In this document: positions 39,717-47,867 of the stretch, piece after piece
Numbering within the stretch: position 1 is the stretch's first letter
Layout of the letters: each line of letters begins with the position of its first letter
DNA from: a virus
DNA length: 60,237 nucleotides
IMG/VR virus record: IMGVR_UViG_3300032048_000003
Location: 1-60,237 of that record
Direction: 5' to 3' (one strand)
The notes under the pieces: generated by a model
What the model saw: only the letters and a program-made list of their open reading frames with translations
Databases searched by the model: none
What the model was told of the DNA's origin: nothing
Translations under genes and position numbers: made by a program

Positions 39717-39876
39717 AGTAGTAGAACTAACATTAGAAGACGGATCAAAAATGATATGTCGCGGGGGTGAAGAAGCAGTACTTAGAGCTTGGGGAACTTA
39801 TCCAGTAGTTTCCGCTAGGTGGACAGGAGAAGAAGAAACGATGCAATGGATTCCGGAAGGAGAACTAAATGAGTAA
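39697..39876 (+). CDS. Small hypothetical protein
   Basis: A 59-residue protein from ATG 39697 (an in-frame ATG at 39691 also exists). It starts within uvsX and ends 8 bases inside the next gene. Acidic with beta character ([17 protein letters not shown]). No family recognised. Confidence 0.5.
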   Translation: MIVEKVKVVELTLEDGSKMICRGGEEAVLRAWGTYPVVSARWTGEEETMQWIPEGELNE

Positions 39877-40288
39877 TGAATTAACAAAAGAAGATTATGA
39901 TAGAATAGACAGTTATTATAGAATGGTCCTACATCCCAAACATCCTGAAGACGTCACACAACAATGTATAGAGATGATGACAGGCCCGTTTAAGGGCGTA
40001 GTATATAAGTATGGCAAATTCCAAGTATCACCACCAGATACGGAAGATGAAAGTACTGCTAAGTATGAATATGATATTATAATGGTACCACCCGAATTAG
40101 AAGGTGTTGAACACACTGATGAAGAAGGTGAAGAATTTGAATTTATGATTGGTGAAATATTAGTAAAAATGCTATGGGACAGACATCAAGAAACACTAAA
40201 ATCAGAAACAACAAACCCAGTAACTTTCGTGGAGGACAATGAATCAGAGGATAGAGCACCTAATACTATCACATTTGATACACAATGA
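39869..40288 (+). CDS. Acidic hypothetical protein upstream of the helicase
   Basis: A 139-residue acidic protein between uvsX and gp41, with GGAGAA before its ATG. It has a beta-rich centre (YDIIMVPPELEG). Its 3' end overlaps the helicase start by 50 bases. In T4-like phages a small gene often lies here, but no family is recognised. Confidence 0.5.
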   Translation: MSNELTKEDYDRIDSYYRMVLHPKHPEDVTQQCIEMMTGPFKGVVYKYGKFQVSPPDTEDESTAKYEYDIIMVPPELEGVEHTDEEGEEFEFMIGEILVKMLWDRHQETLKSETTNPVTFVEDNESEDRAPNTITFDTQ

Positions 40289-41648
40289 ACTATTTTCTCG
40301 TAAAGTTTCGCCCTATATAAAAGCAGAATATTTTGATGATAATTCAGAAAAGATTATCTTCAAACAAATACAAGAGTATATTCTCAAACATAATAGCTTG
40401 CCCACAAAGCAAAGCCTTTTAATTGATTTAGATCAGATAGAAGGTTTGCATGAAACAGAATTCCAACAAGCTACAGATATAATTAAAAAGTTAGATAAGC
40501 CAGAAGAAAAAGATATAACATCTTGGCTTACCGAAGCTTCAGAAACGTTTTGTCAAGATAAAGCAATTTATAATGCAGTTGTCGATGCAATTGCTATTTT
40601 AGAAGGTAATGAAAAACAAACTAATTTATCTAAAGGTGCAATTCCAAGTATCTTATCTGATGCTTTAGCAGTATCATTTGATCCACATGTAGGTCATGAT
40701 TTTATTGAGGATGCGAATGAAAGATTTGATTTTTATCATAGGGTTGAAGAAAAGATTGAATTTGATTTAGATATGTTTAATAAAATTACTAAAGGAGGGT
40801 TGCCTAACAAGACACTTAATATTTGTCTTGCTGGAACAGGTGTAGGTAAGTCCTTGTTTATGTGTCATCATGCAGCAAGTTGTCTTTCTATTAATAAGAA
40901 TGTTCTTTATATAACTTTAGAAATGGCTGAAGAAAGGATCGCTGAAAGAATAGATGCAAATCTTTTAGATGTTCCTATTAGTCAATTGGAAGAACTTTCA
41001 AGAAACATGTATCAAAATAAAATTGATAAGATAAATGCAAAGACAAAAGGTAAAATTATTATTAAGGAATATCCTACAGCGGCAGCTAGCTCAATGCACT
41101 TTAAAAATCTTTTAGCAGAATTAAAGTTGAAACGTAATTTCGTTCCGGATATTATATTCATAGATTATTTGAATATATGTTCTAGCGCAAGAATTAGAAC
41201 AGGAGCAAATGTAAATTCATATACTTATATTAAATCAATTGCGGAAGAATTGAGAGGATTAGCAGTAGAATTTAATGTTCCAATTCTTTCTGCAACACAG
41301 ACCACAAGATCAGGATTTACAAGTACAGATATAGGATTAGAAGATACATCTGAAAGTTTTGGTTTACCGGCAACTGCAGATTTTATGTTTGCTATAATAT
41401 CTTCGGATGAAATGGAAGAATTAAATCAATTACTTGTAAAACAATTAAAGAATAGATATAATGATCCTACATCTTATAAAAAGTTTATTATTGGTATAGA
41501 CAGATCTAAAATGAGGTTATATGATGTAGAACAAAAAGCTCAAGAAGATATTGCAGATAGTGGACAAGACGATGACCCGTTATTTGATGTTTCTACTAGC
41601 AATAGAATGCGTAATAAAGCAGACTTCGGGGCTTTTCAATATGAATGA
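40239..41648 (+). CDS. 41: Replicative DNA helicase (gp41, DnaB family)
   Basis: A 469-residue protein (T4 gp41: 475), with TGGAGG upstream. N-terminal helical DnaB-like domain, Walker A CLAGTGVGKSLFM near residues 197-209, VLYITLEMAEERIAERID motif (H1a/Glu), DIIFIDYLNIC near 306-316 (Walker B), PILSATQTTRSGF (H3) and arginine finger region near 400. It unwinds DNA at the fork with the gp61 primase. Confidence 0.95.
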   Translation: MNQRIEHLILSHLIHNELFSRKVSPYIKAEYFDDNSEKIIFKQIQEYILKHNSLPTKQSLLIDLDQIEGLHETEFQQATDIIKKLDKPEEKDITSWLTEASETFCQDKAIYNAVVDAIAILEGNEKQTNLSKGAIPSILSDALAVSFDPHVGHDFIEDANERFDFYHRVEEKIEFDLDMFNKITKGGLPNKTLNICLAGTGVGKSLFMCHHAASCLSINKNVLYITLEMAEERIAERIDANLLDVPISQLEELSRNMYQNKIDKINAKTKGKIIIKEYPTAAASSMHFKNLLAELKLKRNFVPDIIFIDYLNICSSARIRTGANVNSYTYIKSIAEELRGLAVEFNVPILSATQTTRSGFTSTDIGLEDTSESFGLPATADFMFAIISSDEMEELNQLLVKQLKNRYNDPTSYKKFIIGIDRSKMRLYDVEQKAQEDIADSGQDDDPLFDVSTSNRMRNKADFGAFQYE

Positions 41649-42258
41649 TTTAGATTTTGTTAAAAATTCATTAGGATGTATAAACGAAGCCTTTAAAGAA
41701 TTTAAGGATTTTTATAATACGTTGGAATTCGGTTTCCGGAAACCTATTTCTCATTGGCATGCCTGCGCCAACAGAATGGAAGAAATATTAGAAGAAGAAT
41801 TAGATTTTTCTTGTTATGTTAATATACGAAAAGATAGAAGCCATGCTTTATATGAAATAACCTTTGATGGAGCCGCTAATGTTCCCGAAGAACATATTTC
41901 AGAATCTGAATTAGAAATAACAATTAATTTATCACCAGAATTTTATACGCAACAACTATCCATTCCGGAAGATGCTTGGGAAAACTATAAACAACAACTC
42001 ACCCTCACTTTCATTCATGAATTAACACATTCTTTACAATTAGATGACGGCAAAAAACAAAAATATAATGATTATTTTTCAAGCCCATTTGAAATAGATG
42101 CGTATAGTTCTGAACTCGCCTTTGATATGTTTCTTTATAATAAAGAAGAAAAAACTTGCGATTCGTATGCAAGGTATGCTACAATAGATACTAAGGTTTC
42201 TAATAAAATGAAAACCTTGGCAAAAGAGAAATATCAGTATCTTAAAAAGACTAAATAG
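41641..42258 (+). CDS. Putative zinc metallopeptidase (HExxH)
   Basis: A 205-residue protein from ATG 41641, overlapping the gp41 stop. FIHELTHSLQ near residue 126 is a gluzincin HExxH, and FEIDAYSSEL about 25 residues later supplies a plausible third ligand Glu. No signal peptide. It lies just upstream of the capsid-targeted operon, and a protease here could act on the head or on host proteins. It does not resemble the T4 prohead protease gp21 (a serine protease). Confidence 0.65.
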   Translation: MNDLDFVKNSLGCINEAFKEFKDFYNTLEFGFRKPISHWHACANRMEEILEEELDFSCYVNIRKDRSHALYEITFDGAANVPEEHISESELEITINLSPEFYTQQLSIPEDAWENYKQQLTLTFIHELTHSLQLDDGKKQKYNDYFSSPFEIDAYSSELAFDMFLYNKEEKTCDSYARYATIDTKVSNKMKTLAKEKYQYLKKTK

Positions 42259-42306
42259 TTAAGTAAACTATATTAATAATTAATAGGTAAGTAATAAGGA
42301 AAAAGT

Positions 42307-42828
42307 ATGAAAACTTATAAGGATCTAACCCTCGAAGGACTGACGGATGGATTAAGCGGAGGGCATTTTGGTGGATATATAAAAGAAGATCTTGCTCGTG
42401 ATATTGAAAAAGGCTTTAAACAGTTCGATAAGCTTGAAACAGATTATAGTACTGGTAACCATTACGGTAAAAAAATAAAATGTGGAGACTTCTTTATTAT
42501 TCCGGAAATTATGATTGAAGGCGAAAAAGGAGGAGAAGGATACAAAGAAGAAATTAGGAACGTTTCGATAACCCTTCAAGATAAAAAAGGAAAGGATGTG
42601 ACGAAGCTTCTTGATGATTCTGATGATGTATACGACCCCATAGGTCGCAACAAAGGAAACCGCGACATGGAATGGCACAAGTTACAGGGTACTCTTCCCG
42701 GTTGGCAATCCGGTGACCCAGTAGATATTCATGGAGCGAGTGAGAATTTAAATGGAAAATTAACTTCAGTTGATAAAAAATTGGTCAAATCAATTGAACA
42801 ATGGTGTAAGCAAAATTCAGGTAAGTAA
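42307..42828 (+). CDS. Leader-bearing late protein, shares a domain with the 10615 protein
   Basis: A 173-residue protein starting MKTYKDLTLEG, the T4-like capsid-targeting pattern (MKTYQEFIAEA in T4 internal proteins). GGYIKEDLARDIEKGFK, IKCGDFFI and KSIEQWCK match the C-terminal domain of the 10615 protein. No enzyme motif is visible. CTAAATAG upstream (42253-42260) resembles a late box. It probably functions as an internal head or head-associated protein. Confidence 0.6.
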   Translation: MKTYKDLTLEGLTDGLSGGHFGGYIKEDLARDIEKGFKQFDKLETDYSTGNHYGKKIKCGDFFIIPEIMIEGEKGGEGYKEEIRNVSITLQDKKGKDVTKLLDDSDDVYDPIGRNKGNRDMEWHKLQGTLPGWQSGDPVDIHGASENLNGKLTSVDKKLVKSIEQWCKQNSGK

Positions 42829-42829
42829 T

Positions 42830-43057
42830 ATGGATAACGTAGCAGATTCTGCAAAAGAAGTTCTAGAGACTATGGCAATTAGTAAGTTAGCTGTAAAATC
42901 AATAGAGGATGTAGCTAAGCGCGCTAATAGAATTACTAGATGGGCCCGGAATAACGGTCAGATGGGCGCGGAAGCTAATTCAATTAAAAAGATGGCTAAA
43001 GAACTTAATGATATTATGGATAAGTGGACAAAAGGCGATACGGTAATTGTACCATAG
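42830..43057 (+). CDS. Small helical protein
   Basis: A 75-residue helical protein from ATG 42830, one base after the previous stop (TAATATGG). Lys/Asn/Ala-rich amphipathic helices (KSIEDVAKRANRITRWARN). It has no leader and no family. It is in the late operon. Confidence 0.5.
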   Translation: MDNVADSAKEVLETMAISKLAVKSIEDVAKRANRITRWARNNGQMGAEANSIKKMAKELNDIMDKWTKGDTVIVP

Positions 43058-43064
43058 AGAAAAA

Positions 43065-44594
43065 ATGAAAACATATACAACTTTTATGGCACCTGGTTAT
43101 ATTAAGAAGGATATCCGGACTCTCTTAGAAAGAGTAACGCCGGAACTCAAAAAACAAGTGCTCGATAAAATCGAAGATGTTCAAGAAGATGAGGTTTTAA
43201 GATCTATTCTCGAAGCTATACAACGAGATGTTATGGTTGCTCTTCTTGAGGAGAAGTGTGAAACTGCTAACATAAAAATGAATAAAGAAGCTTTTATTGA
43301 CTCTATCATTTTAGCAATTAATAAATCAGGTGCACCAGCTAATGACCAAATGGATTTTTTAAAAGAACTTTTAGCCGGTGAAGTATTTGATTGTAAAAAA
43401 ATGGTACAAGATAGTCACAAAAAAGTAGTAAGATTAGATTCATATGTTAAAACCAGAAGCCCCATATGGCCAAAAGTTAAAGATAAGTTTATAGAAAATA
43501 TAACAAAAATAGATAATCAGAATATTGGTCCAGGTGAAATTTTATTTATTTTAGCTACTCCCGGAGCAACGAAGGGTAATGAAAACAATAAAGGCGATGT
43601 CGAATTAGCAGACGGTTATAATGTAGAACTTAAAGCATCCGGAGGCACGTTTTCCAAACCTGACAAATTTGCAGATGCTAAATTATTTTTTATTAATGCG
43701 TTCAAAGATTTAGGTAGCGATATAACAGCAAAAGAAGCAGATAAAATGGGTCTTGGAGGTAGAAGTGTTTATAAGGATAGCAATGCGACAGGTGGTATAC
43801 CTAAAGCCCTTTCTCTTGGTAGTAAAAAATATACTACTTTATGGATGGAAAAAAATGGCGGTTCACAAAGACAAGCAGATAAAGCTTGCGAAAAACTATG
43901 GCATGATATTTGTGTTGAAGCAATGCCTTTTGACAAAGCCTCGAAATATGTTTTTAATAAGACTGTAAAGAATGGATTAACCGATCCTAATGAATTTATA
44001 AAACAATGGAACGCCAATGCATTAAATGATTATAAAGAACATGGATGGGATTATGTTACATTATTTGATAAAATATCATTGGATGTCATCTCATTTAAAG
44101 ATGGGAAAGATCTCTATACTTCTAAAGAATGGAATCCAGGTACTGAATGGATGTTAAGATGGACTGGTGGAGGAGGTTTTTCTGGTACAGGATCATCTAC
44201 AAGAATAAAAACAGGTCCTTTCAAAAATGAAGCAATTTTTGATCCTGGTGATACCGATTTTGAGAAAAAGATAAAAGAAAAAAATGCAATAAGAAGTTCA
44301 TTAGAATCAACTTTTAAATCACTTAGTAAAAAACAATCTAATAAACAGGCTTTTGAATATTCTAGTGTGAAAGCTCTAAAAAATAAAAGAGGTAAGCCAA
44401 TTGGCTACTCTTCAAAAGGTTTGATGAATGATAACAATTCACCGGAAGATTTTAAAAAGGTGAGCAATGAACTTGGAGCAGCTTTGGACAGGTATTTTTC
44501 TCTTAAAAATGAATTGAAATTTGGTAGAGATAATGCTGATAGAGATCTTGGAAAAAGTTTTGCGGATATGAAACGGAAATTGGGTGTCACATGA
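43065..44594 (+). CDS. Putative capsid-packaged PD-(D/E)xK-type nuclease
   Basis: A 510-residue protein beginning MKTYTTFMAPGYIKKD, similar to the leader of its neighbours but without a clear (L/I)xE site. GPGEILFILATPG near residue 158 and KGDVELADGYNVELKASG near residues 176-193 show a Glu, Asp and ExK arrangement like PD-(D/E)xK nucleases. The rest is not recognised; a C-terminal Lys/Asn-rich region is present. If a nuclease, it could be injected to degrade host DNA. Structural comparison is needed to accept this; confidence in the family is modest. Confidence 0.5.
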   Translation: MKTYTTFMAPGYIKKDIRTLLERVTPELKKQVLDKIEDVQEDEVLRSILEAIQRDVMVALLEEKCETANIKMNKEAFIDSIILAINKSGAPANDQMDFLKELLAGEVFDCKKMVQDSHKKVVRLDSYVKTRSPIWPKVKDKFIENITKIDNQNIGPGEILFILATPGATKGNENNKGDVELADGYNVELKASGGTFSKPDKFADAKLFFINAFKDLGSDITAKEADKMGLGGRSVYKDSNATGGIPKALSLGSKKYTTLWMEKNGGSQRQADKACEKLWHDICVEAMPFDKASKYVFNKTVKNGLTDPNEFIKQWNANALNDYKEHGWDYVTLFDKISLDVISFKDGKDLYTSKEWNPGTEWMLRWTGGGGFSGTGSSTRIKTGPFKNEAIFDPGDTDFEKKIKEKNAIRSSLESTFKSLSKKQSNKQAFEYSSVKALKNKRGKPIGYSSKGLMNDNNSPEDFKKVSNELGAALDRYFSLKNELKFGRDNADRDLGKSFADMKRKLGVT

Positions 44595-44932
44595 AAAAAT
44601 ATAAAGAATTTATAACAGAAGCATCAGGCTTCGATAAAGATGTTCATGTATCTTATTATGAAAGGTTTCCAGAATATACTGGAGGTGGGTGGTTTACTGA
44701 TGTACATAAATTTCATGATTATCTTATGGATCCGACAAGTTATTATCATACGCGCGCAGTGCGTTCTCCGCAACATCCAATTACTGGAAAAAAAGAACTT
44801 CGATTTAAAATGATAGATAAACGAATAGTCAACGATGCGGATTTTGAATCTAGATATTATGCGGCGATAAATGCGCCATGGCCAGATAAGGAATTGGCTG
44901 CTATTATGAAAGCTGCTAAAGATAAGGTATGA
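44591..44932 (+). CDS. Leader-bearing internal protein
   Basis: A 113-residue protein starting MKKYKEFITEASG. The leader resembles T4's MKTYQEFIAEA and ends with ITE before Ala, an (L/I)xE site for gp21-type prohead protease. The mature part (from about residue 11) is Tyr/His-rich (HVSYYERFPEYTGGGWF). Enzyme function not apparent. It overlaps both neighbours by 4 bases. Confidence 0.6.
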   Translation: MKKYKEFITEASGFDKDVHVSYYERFPEYTGGGWFTDVHKFHDYLMDPTSYYHTRAVRSPQHPITGKKELRFKMIDKRIVNDADFESRYYAAINAPWPDKELAAIMKAAKDKV

Positions 44933-46155
44933 AACAGTATAAACAATTTCTTACAGAAGCATCTGGAAAAAATCTTCATATGGAGCATCTTGAAGATGAG
45001 GTGTTAAATGGTGGAGTTAATGGTACTAGAGGTGCTATTGATTTTTTGAGATCCTTAAGAAATATGTTAGCTGGTCATAATAAAGAAGCTGTTAATGTTA
45101 CAGTAAAGTGGGATGGTGCCCCTGCTATATGTGCTGGGATTCATCCTAATGGAAAGTTCTTTGTTGATTATAAATCAATGAGACGACCATGCTTTACACA
45201 AGCTGATGTTGATGAACATTTTAGTGGAGGACCTCTTCAGTCTAAAATGAGTGCTTTATTAGAACATTTACCTAAGTTAAAGATCCCTGGAAATATTTTT
45301 CAAGGTGATGTGCTTTGGACAGATGATAGAGAAAAGAAAATTAAAACAATTGGTGGTGAAAAACAAGTTACGTTTACACCTAATACAATAACATACGCTG
45401 TCCCTTTAAATACGGAACTATCAAATGCTATAATTAAAGCAAAAATAGGAATTGTTTTTCATACAACATATAGAACAGCAGGACAAGAAGATTTAACAGA
45501 TCTGAAAGCAGAGTTTGGAGCTGATGTAAATGAATGGACAAAACATAAAGATGTTTGGGCAGTTAATGCTGATTTTACAGATTTAAGCGGAACAGCAACA
45601 TTTACTAAAACTGATGAAACTAAAGTTACCGGAATGTTATCTCAGTTAGGAAAAGATTTTAATAAAGTTAATGGCCGATTTCTTGATAGTATCAAAGATG
45701 ATAATATATTAAAAGTTCATATTAAAACCTATATAAATTCGAAAGTCAGAGAAGGAGAATTTATAGATGAAAGATTAGCGAGAGATGCTGTAAAATTTAT
45801 TAAATCTAAATTGGATAAAGAAGTATCAAAGCTGAAAACAGAAAGAGGACGTTCGCGGAAACAAATGACAGTTGATGAATTCTTAAAAAAATTAAATGGA
45901 AATTTAGATCAAATAGGTACTGTTTTTCGTATAATGGCTTTAATAAATAATATTAAACTATATATTGTAGAAAAGTTAGAAGAAGTTAAAGGTTTAACTT
46001 CTACATTTATTAAAACCTCATCAGGATATAAAGTAACCAAACCAGAAGGATTTGTTGCTATAGATTCATTTGATTCTGGTAAGGGATTAAAATTAGTTAA
46101 CAGAATGGAATTTAGTAGAATAAATTTCACTGCAGAAAAGGATTGGGACCAATGA
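44929..46155 (+). CDS. Leader-bearing KxDG nucleotidyltransferase-like protein
   Basis: A 408-residue protein starting MKQYKQFLTEASG, with LTE before Ala as a protease site. VTVKWDGAPAICAG near residue 57 contains K60-W-D-G, the adenylylation motif I of the ATP-dependent DNA/RNA ligase superfamily; IFQGDVLW near residue 126 may be motif III. The family (DUF6267-like in my memory) is present in marine T4-like phages. It may seal or repair DNA or RNA after ejection. The C-terminal half is unrecognised. Confidence 0.6.
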   Translation: MKQYKQFLTEASGKNLHMEHLEDEVLNGGVNGTRGAIDFLRSLRNMLAGHNKEAVNVTVKWDGAPAICAGIHPNGKFFVDYKSMRRPCFTQADVDEHFSGGPLQSKMSALLEHLPKLKIPGNIFQGDVLWTDDREKKIKTIGGEKQVTFTPNTITYAVPLNTELSNAIIKAKIGIVFHTTYRTAGQEDLTDLKAEFGADVNEWTKHKDVWAVNADFTDLSGTATFTKTDETKVTGMLSQLGKDFNKVNGRFLDSIKDDNILKVHIKTYINSKVREGEFIDERLARDAVKFIKSKLDKEVSKLKTERGRSRKQMTVDEFLKKLNGNLDQIGTVFRIMALINNIKLYIVEKLEEVKGLTSTFIKTSSGYKVTKPEGFVAIDSFDSGKGLKLVNRMEFSRINFTAEKDWDQ

Positions 46156-46580
46156 AAACATATAAGGATTTTAAATTAGACTTCGGCGGAGGTTTATCAG
46201 AAGGTAAAATAGGCAGGGTTAGGGTTGATGAAGCAAAAGCAAAACCTTACACTTTCCTAGGAACACTACAAGGTGGAAGACCAAGCGACAAGGATGGAAA
46301 AGAAAGTAGAGGCCAACAGGTCGTTATTGATTTTATAGATGAGGGTTATTGGCATGAAGAACTTAGCAAAGTAAAAAATCCAGATCAATTTTTTGAGGAT
46401 ATTGAAGAATATTGCGATATCAATATGGCACCAAATAATAGTAGAGATGGAAAGAAAGTCATGCAAGCTATAGCAAAAAAGAAACTGTGGGTTGACAGAG
46501 ACTCTTTTGGTGATTCCATTATTGGTACTGGACCAGACAAAAGAAAACTAAGAACAGCTTTAATAGATTACAGAGATTAG
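46152..46580 (+). CDS. Leader-bearing internal protein
   Basis: A 142-residue protein from ATG 46152 beginning MKTYKDFKLDFGGGLSEG; the LSE before Gly (residues 15-17) is a possible prohead protease site. The start region GGATTGGGACCAATG is repeated at 46580. The mature domain is alpha/beta and unrecognised. Confidence 0.6.
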   Translation: MKTYKDFKLDFGGGLSEGKIGRVRVDEAKAKPYTFLGTLQGGRPSDKDGKESRGQQVVIDFIDEGYWHEELSKVKNPDQFFEDIEEYCDINMAPNNSRDGKKVMQAIAKKKLWVDRDSFGDSIIGTGPDKRKLRTALIDYRD

Positions 46581-46591
46581 GATTGGGACCA

Positions 46592-46834
46592 ATGAGAAAT
46601 TATAAAGAATTTTCAATAATAAATGAATCTAAGTATTCTGATAAAATGATTAAGGCTCTTGGTGAATGTATTGATGCCGCGCCAGATAGAGCTAAAAATA
46701 AATTGGCTCAAGTATTTGAAGAATATATGGAAAAGTTTGGTAGAAAACAACCCAAATTACCTTATATGATGCAAGGTTTTTTTGATGCGATAGAAGAATT
46801 TTCAGATGCAAGAGTAGACAGAGAAAACTGGTAG
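46592..46834 (+). CDS. Leader-bearing small internal protein
   Basis: An 80-residue protein from ATG 46592 beginning MRNYKEFSIINES; INE before Ser may be the protease site. The rest is a Cys-poor helical domain. Its start region GGATTGGGACCAATG is identical to the preceding gene's, suggesting that the two share a duplicated 5' end. Confidence 0.6.
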   Translation: MRNYKEFSIINESKYSDKMIKALGECIDAAPDRAKNKLAQVFEEYMEKFGRKQPKLPYMMQGFFDAIEEFSDARVDRENW

Positions 46835-46841
46835 GAGTTTA

Positions 46842-47867
46842 ATGAAAAATTATAAAGAATTTACAGAAGAAGTTTTTAATCATCATATAGTTCAAGGTAG
46901 TACTGAAAAGGGTAAAGTTACACATTCCGGCTCGCTGCGGCAAATGCAAAAAGCGATAAGGGACCCGAAAATGCCTACCGATCACGTTCTTGTAAAAACT
47001 AGACATGATTTAAAGACAGGCGATGATTGGAAAAAACATATGCATGCAGAAGATGCTACGGATAATCTTTTAAAGAAAAAGAAGAAAATTGCACAGACAA
47101 TCAGTCATCCAGGATATGATGCAGAATCAAAAAATGAAGGGATCTTCGGATCAACTTCAGCGAAGAAATCTCGGGACAAAATGTTTCTTGCTAGAAGCCG
47201 CGGAAATACAATAAAGAAAGACGAGCCCGTTAACGAACTTTCAAAAGGTTTATTACAACGAGCAGCGAACACTGCTAGGGACCAAGCCGGCCAAAAGAGG
47301 GGTGAGGCAGATAAGGCCGCTTCAAGGGTTGGGGATACTAGTCAACCACCAGGTCAAAACCTTAAATCGAAACGTGCAAATTACCAAGCAGCTAAAAAAG
47401 ATTATCAAGCATTTAAATTCAGTAAAGCTGCTGACAAGAAAGAAGCATGGGAGAAACCAAGAGATAAAGACTTTGAAAAGCTAGGACCTCTCTCCAAGGG
47501 TGAACTGAAAAAGAAGAAAGATACCAAAGAAGGCGTTGATATGTATGATAATAAAAGAAAAGAAGCAGAGATGAGGAAGAAGGCTAGAGAAACTCCTTCC
47601 TCTCCAGAAACTCAAGCTAAGCTTAAAAGGGCAAGAGCGGGAGAAGTTGTTAAAGAGAGCATTAAACCACAATCACATGAATATTTTGGTAGCGGACCGT
47701 TCTCGGGCGAATATAGTGATGTTGCGACAGCCGTATTAAGAATCGCGAAAAAAGTTGCAAAAGAAGGTATTGAAGAGGAAGAAATAGGATTTGAAAAAAT
47801 GTCTGATGATAAAGTAAACAAAGCCGTTACAGACGCTTATCTTGAAAAGGTTCAAGGAGAAAATTGA
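46842..47867 (+). CDS. Leader-bearing basic internal protein
   Basis: A 341-residue Lys/Arg-rich protein beginning MKNYKEFTEEVF. Residues about 134-150 (VNELSKGLLQRAANTARDQ) are a repeated motif also seen in the 49255 protein (VDELSVKTLNRAAGAAKKD). Much of the rest is disordered and charged, as in DNA-associated head proteins. It overlaps the next gene's start (TTG) by 4 bases. Confidence 0.6.
   Translation: MKNYKEFTEEVFNHHIVQGSTEKGKVTHSGSLRQMQKAIRDPKMPTDHVLVKTRHDLKTGDDWKKHMHAEDATDNLLKKKKKIAQTISHPGYDAESKNEGIFGSTSAKKSRDKMFLARSRGNTIKKDEPVNELSKGLLQRAANTARDQAGQKRGEADKAASRVGDTSQPPGQNLKSKRANYQAAKKDYQAFKFSKAADKKEAWEKPRDKDFEKLGPLSKGELKKKKDTKEGVDMYDNKRKEAEMRKKARETPSSPETQAKLKRARAGEVVKESIKPQSHEYFGSGPFSGEYSDVATAVLRIAKKVAKEGIEEEEIGFEKMSDDKVNKAVTDAYLEKVQGEN

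Noticed and set aside
41641-42258. T4-like prohead protease gp21
   Set aside because: HELTH and a downstream Glu indicate a metallopeptidase, whereas gp21 is a serine protease.
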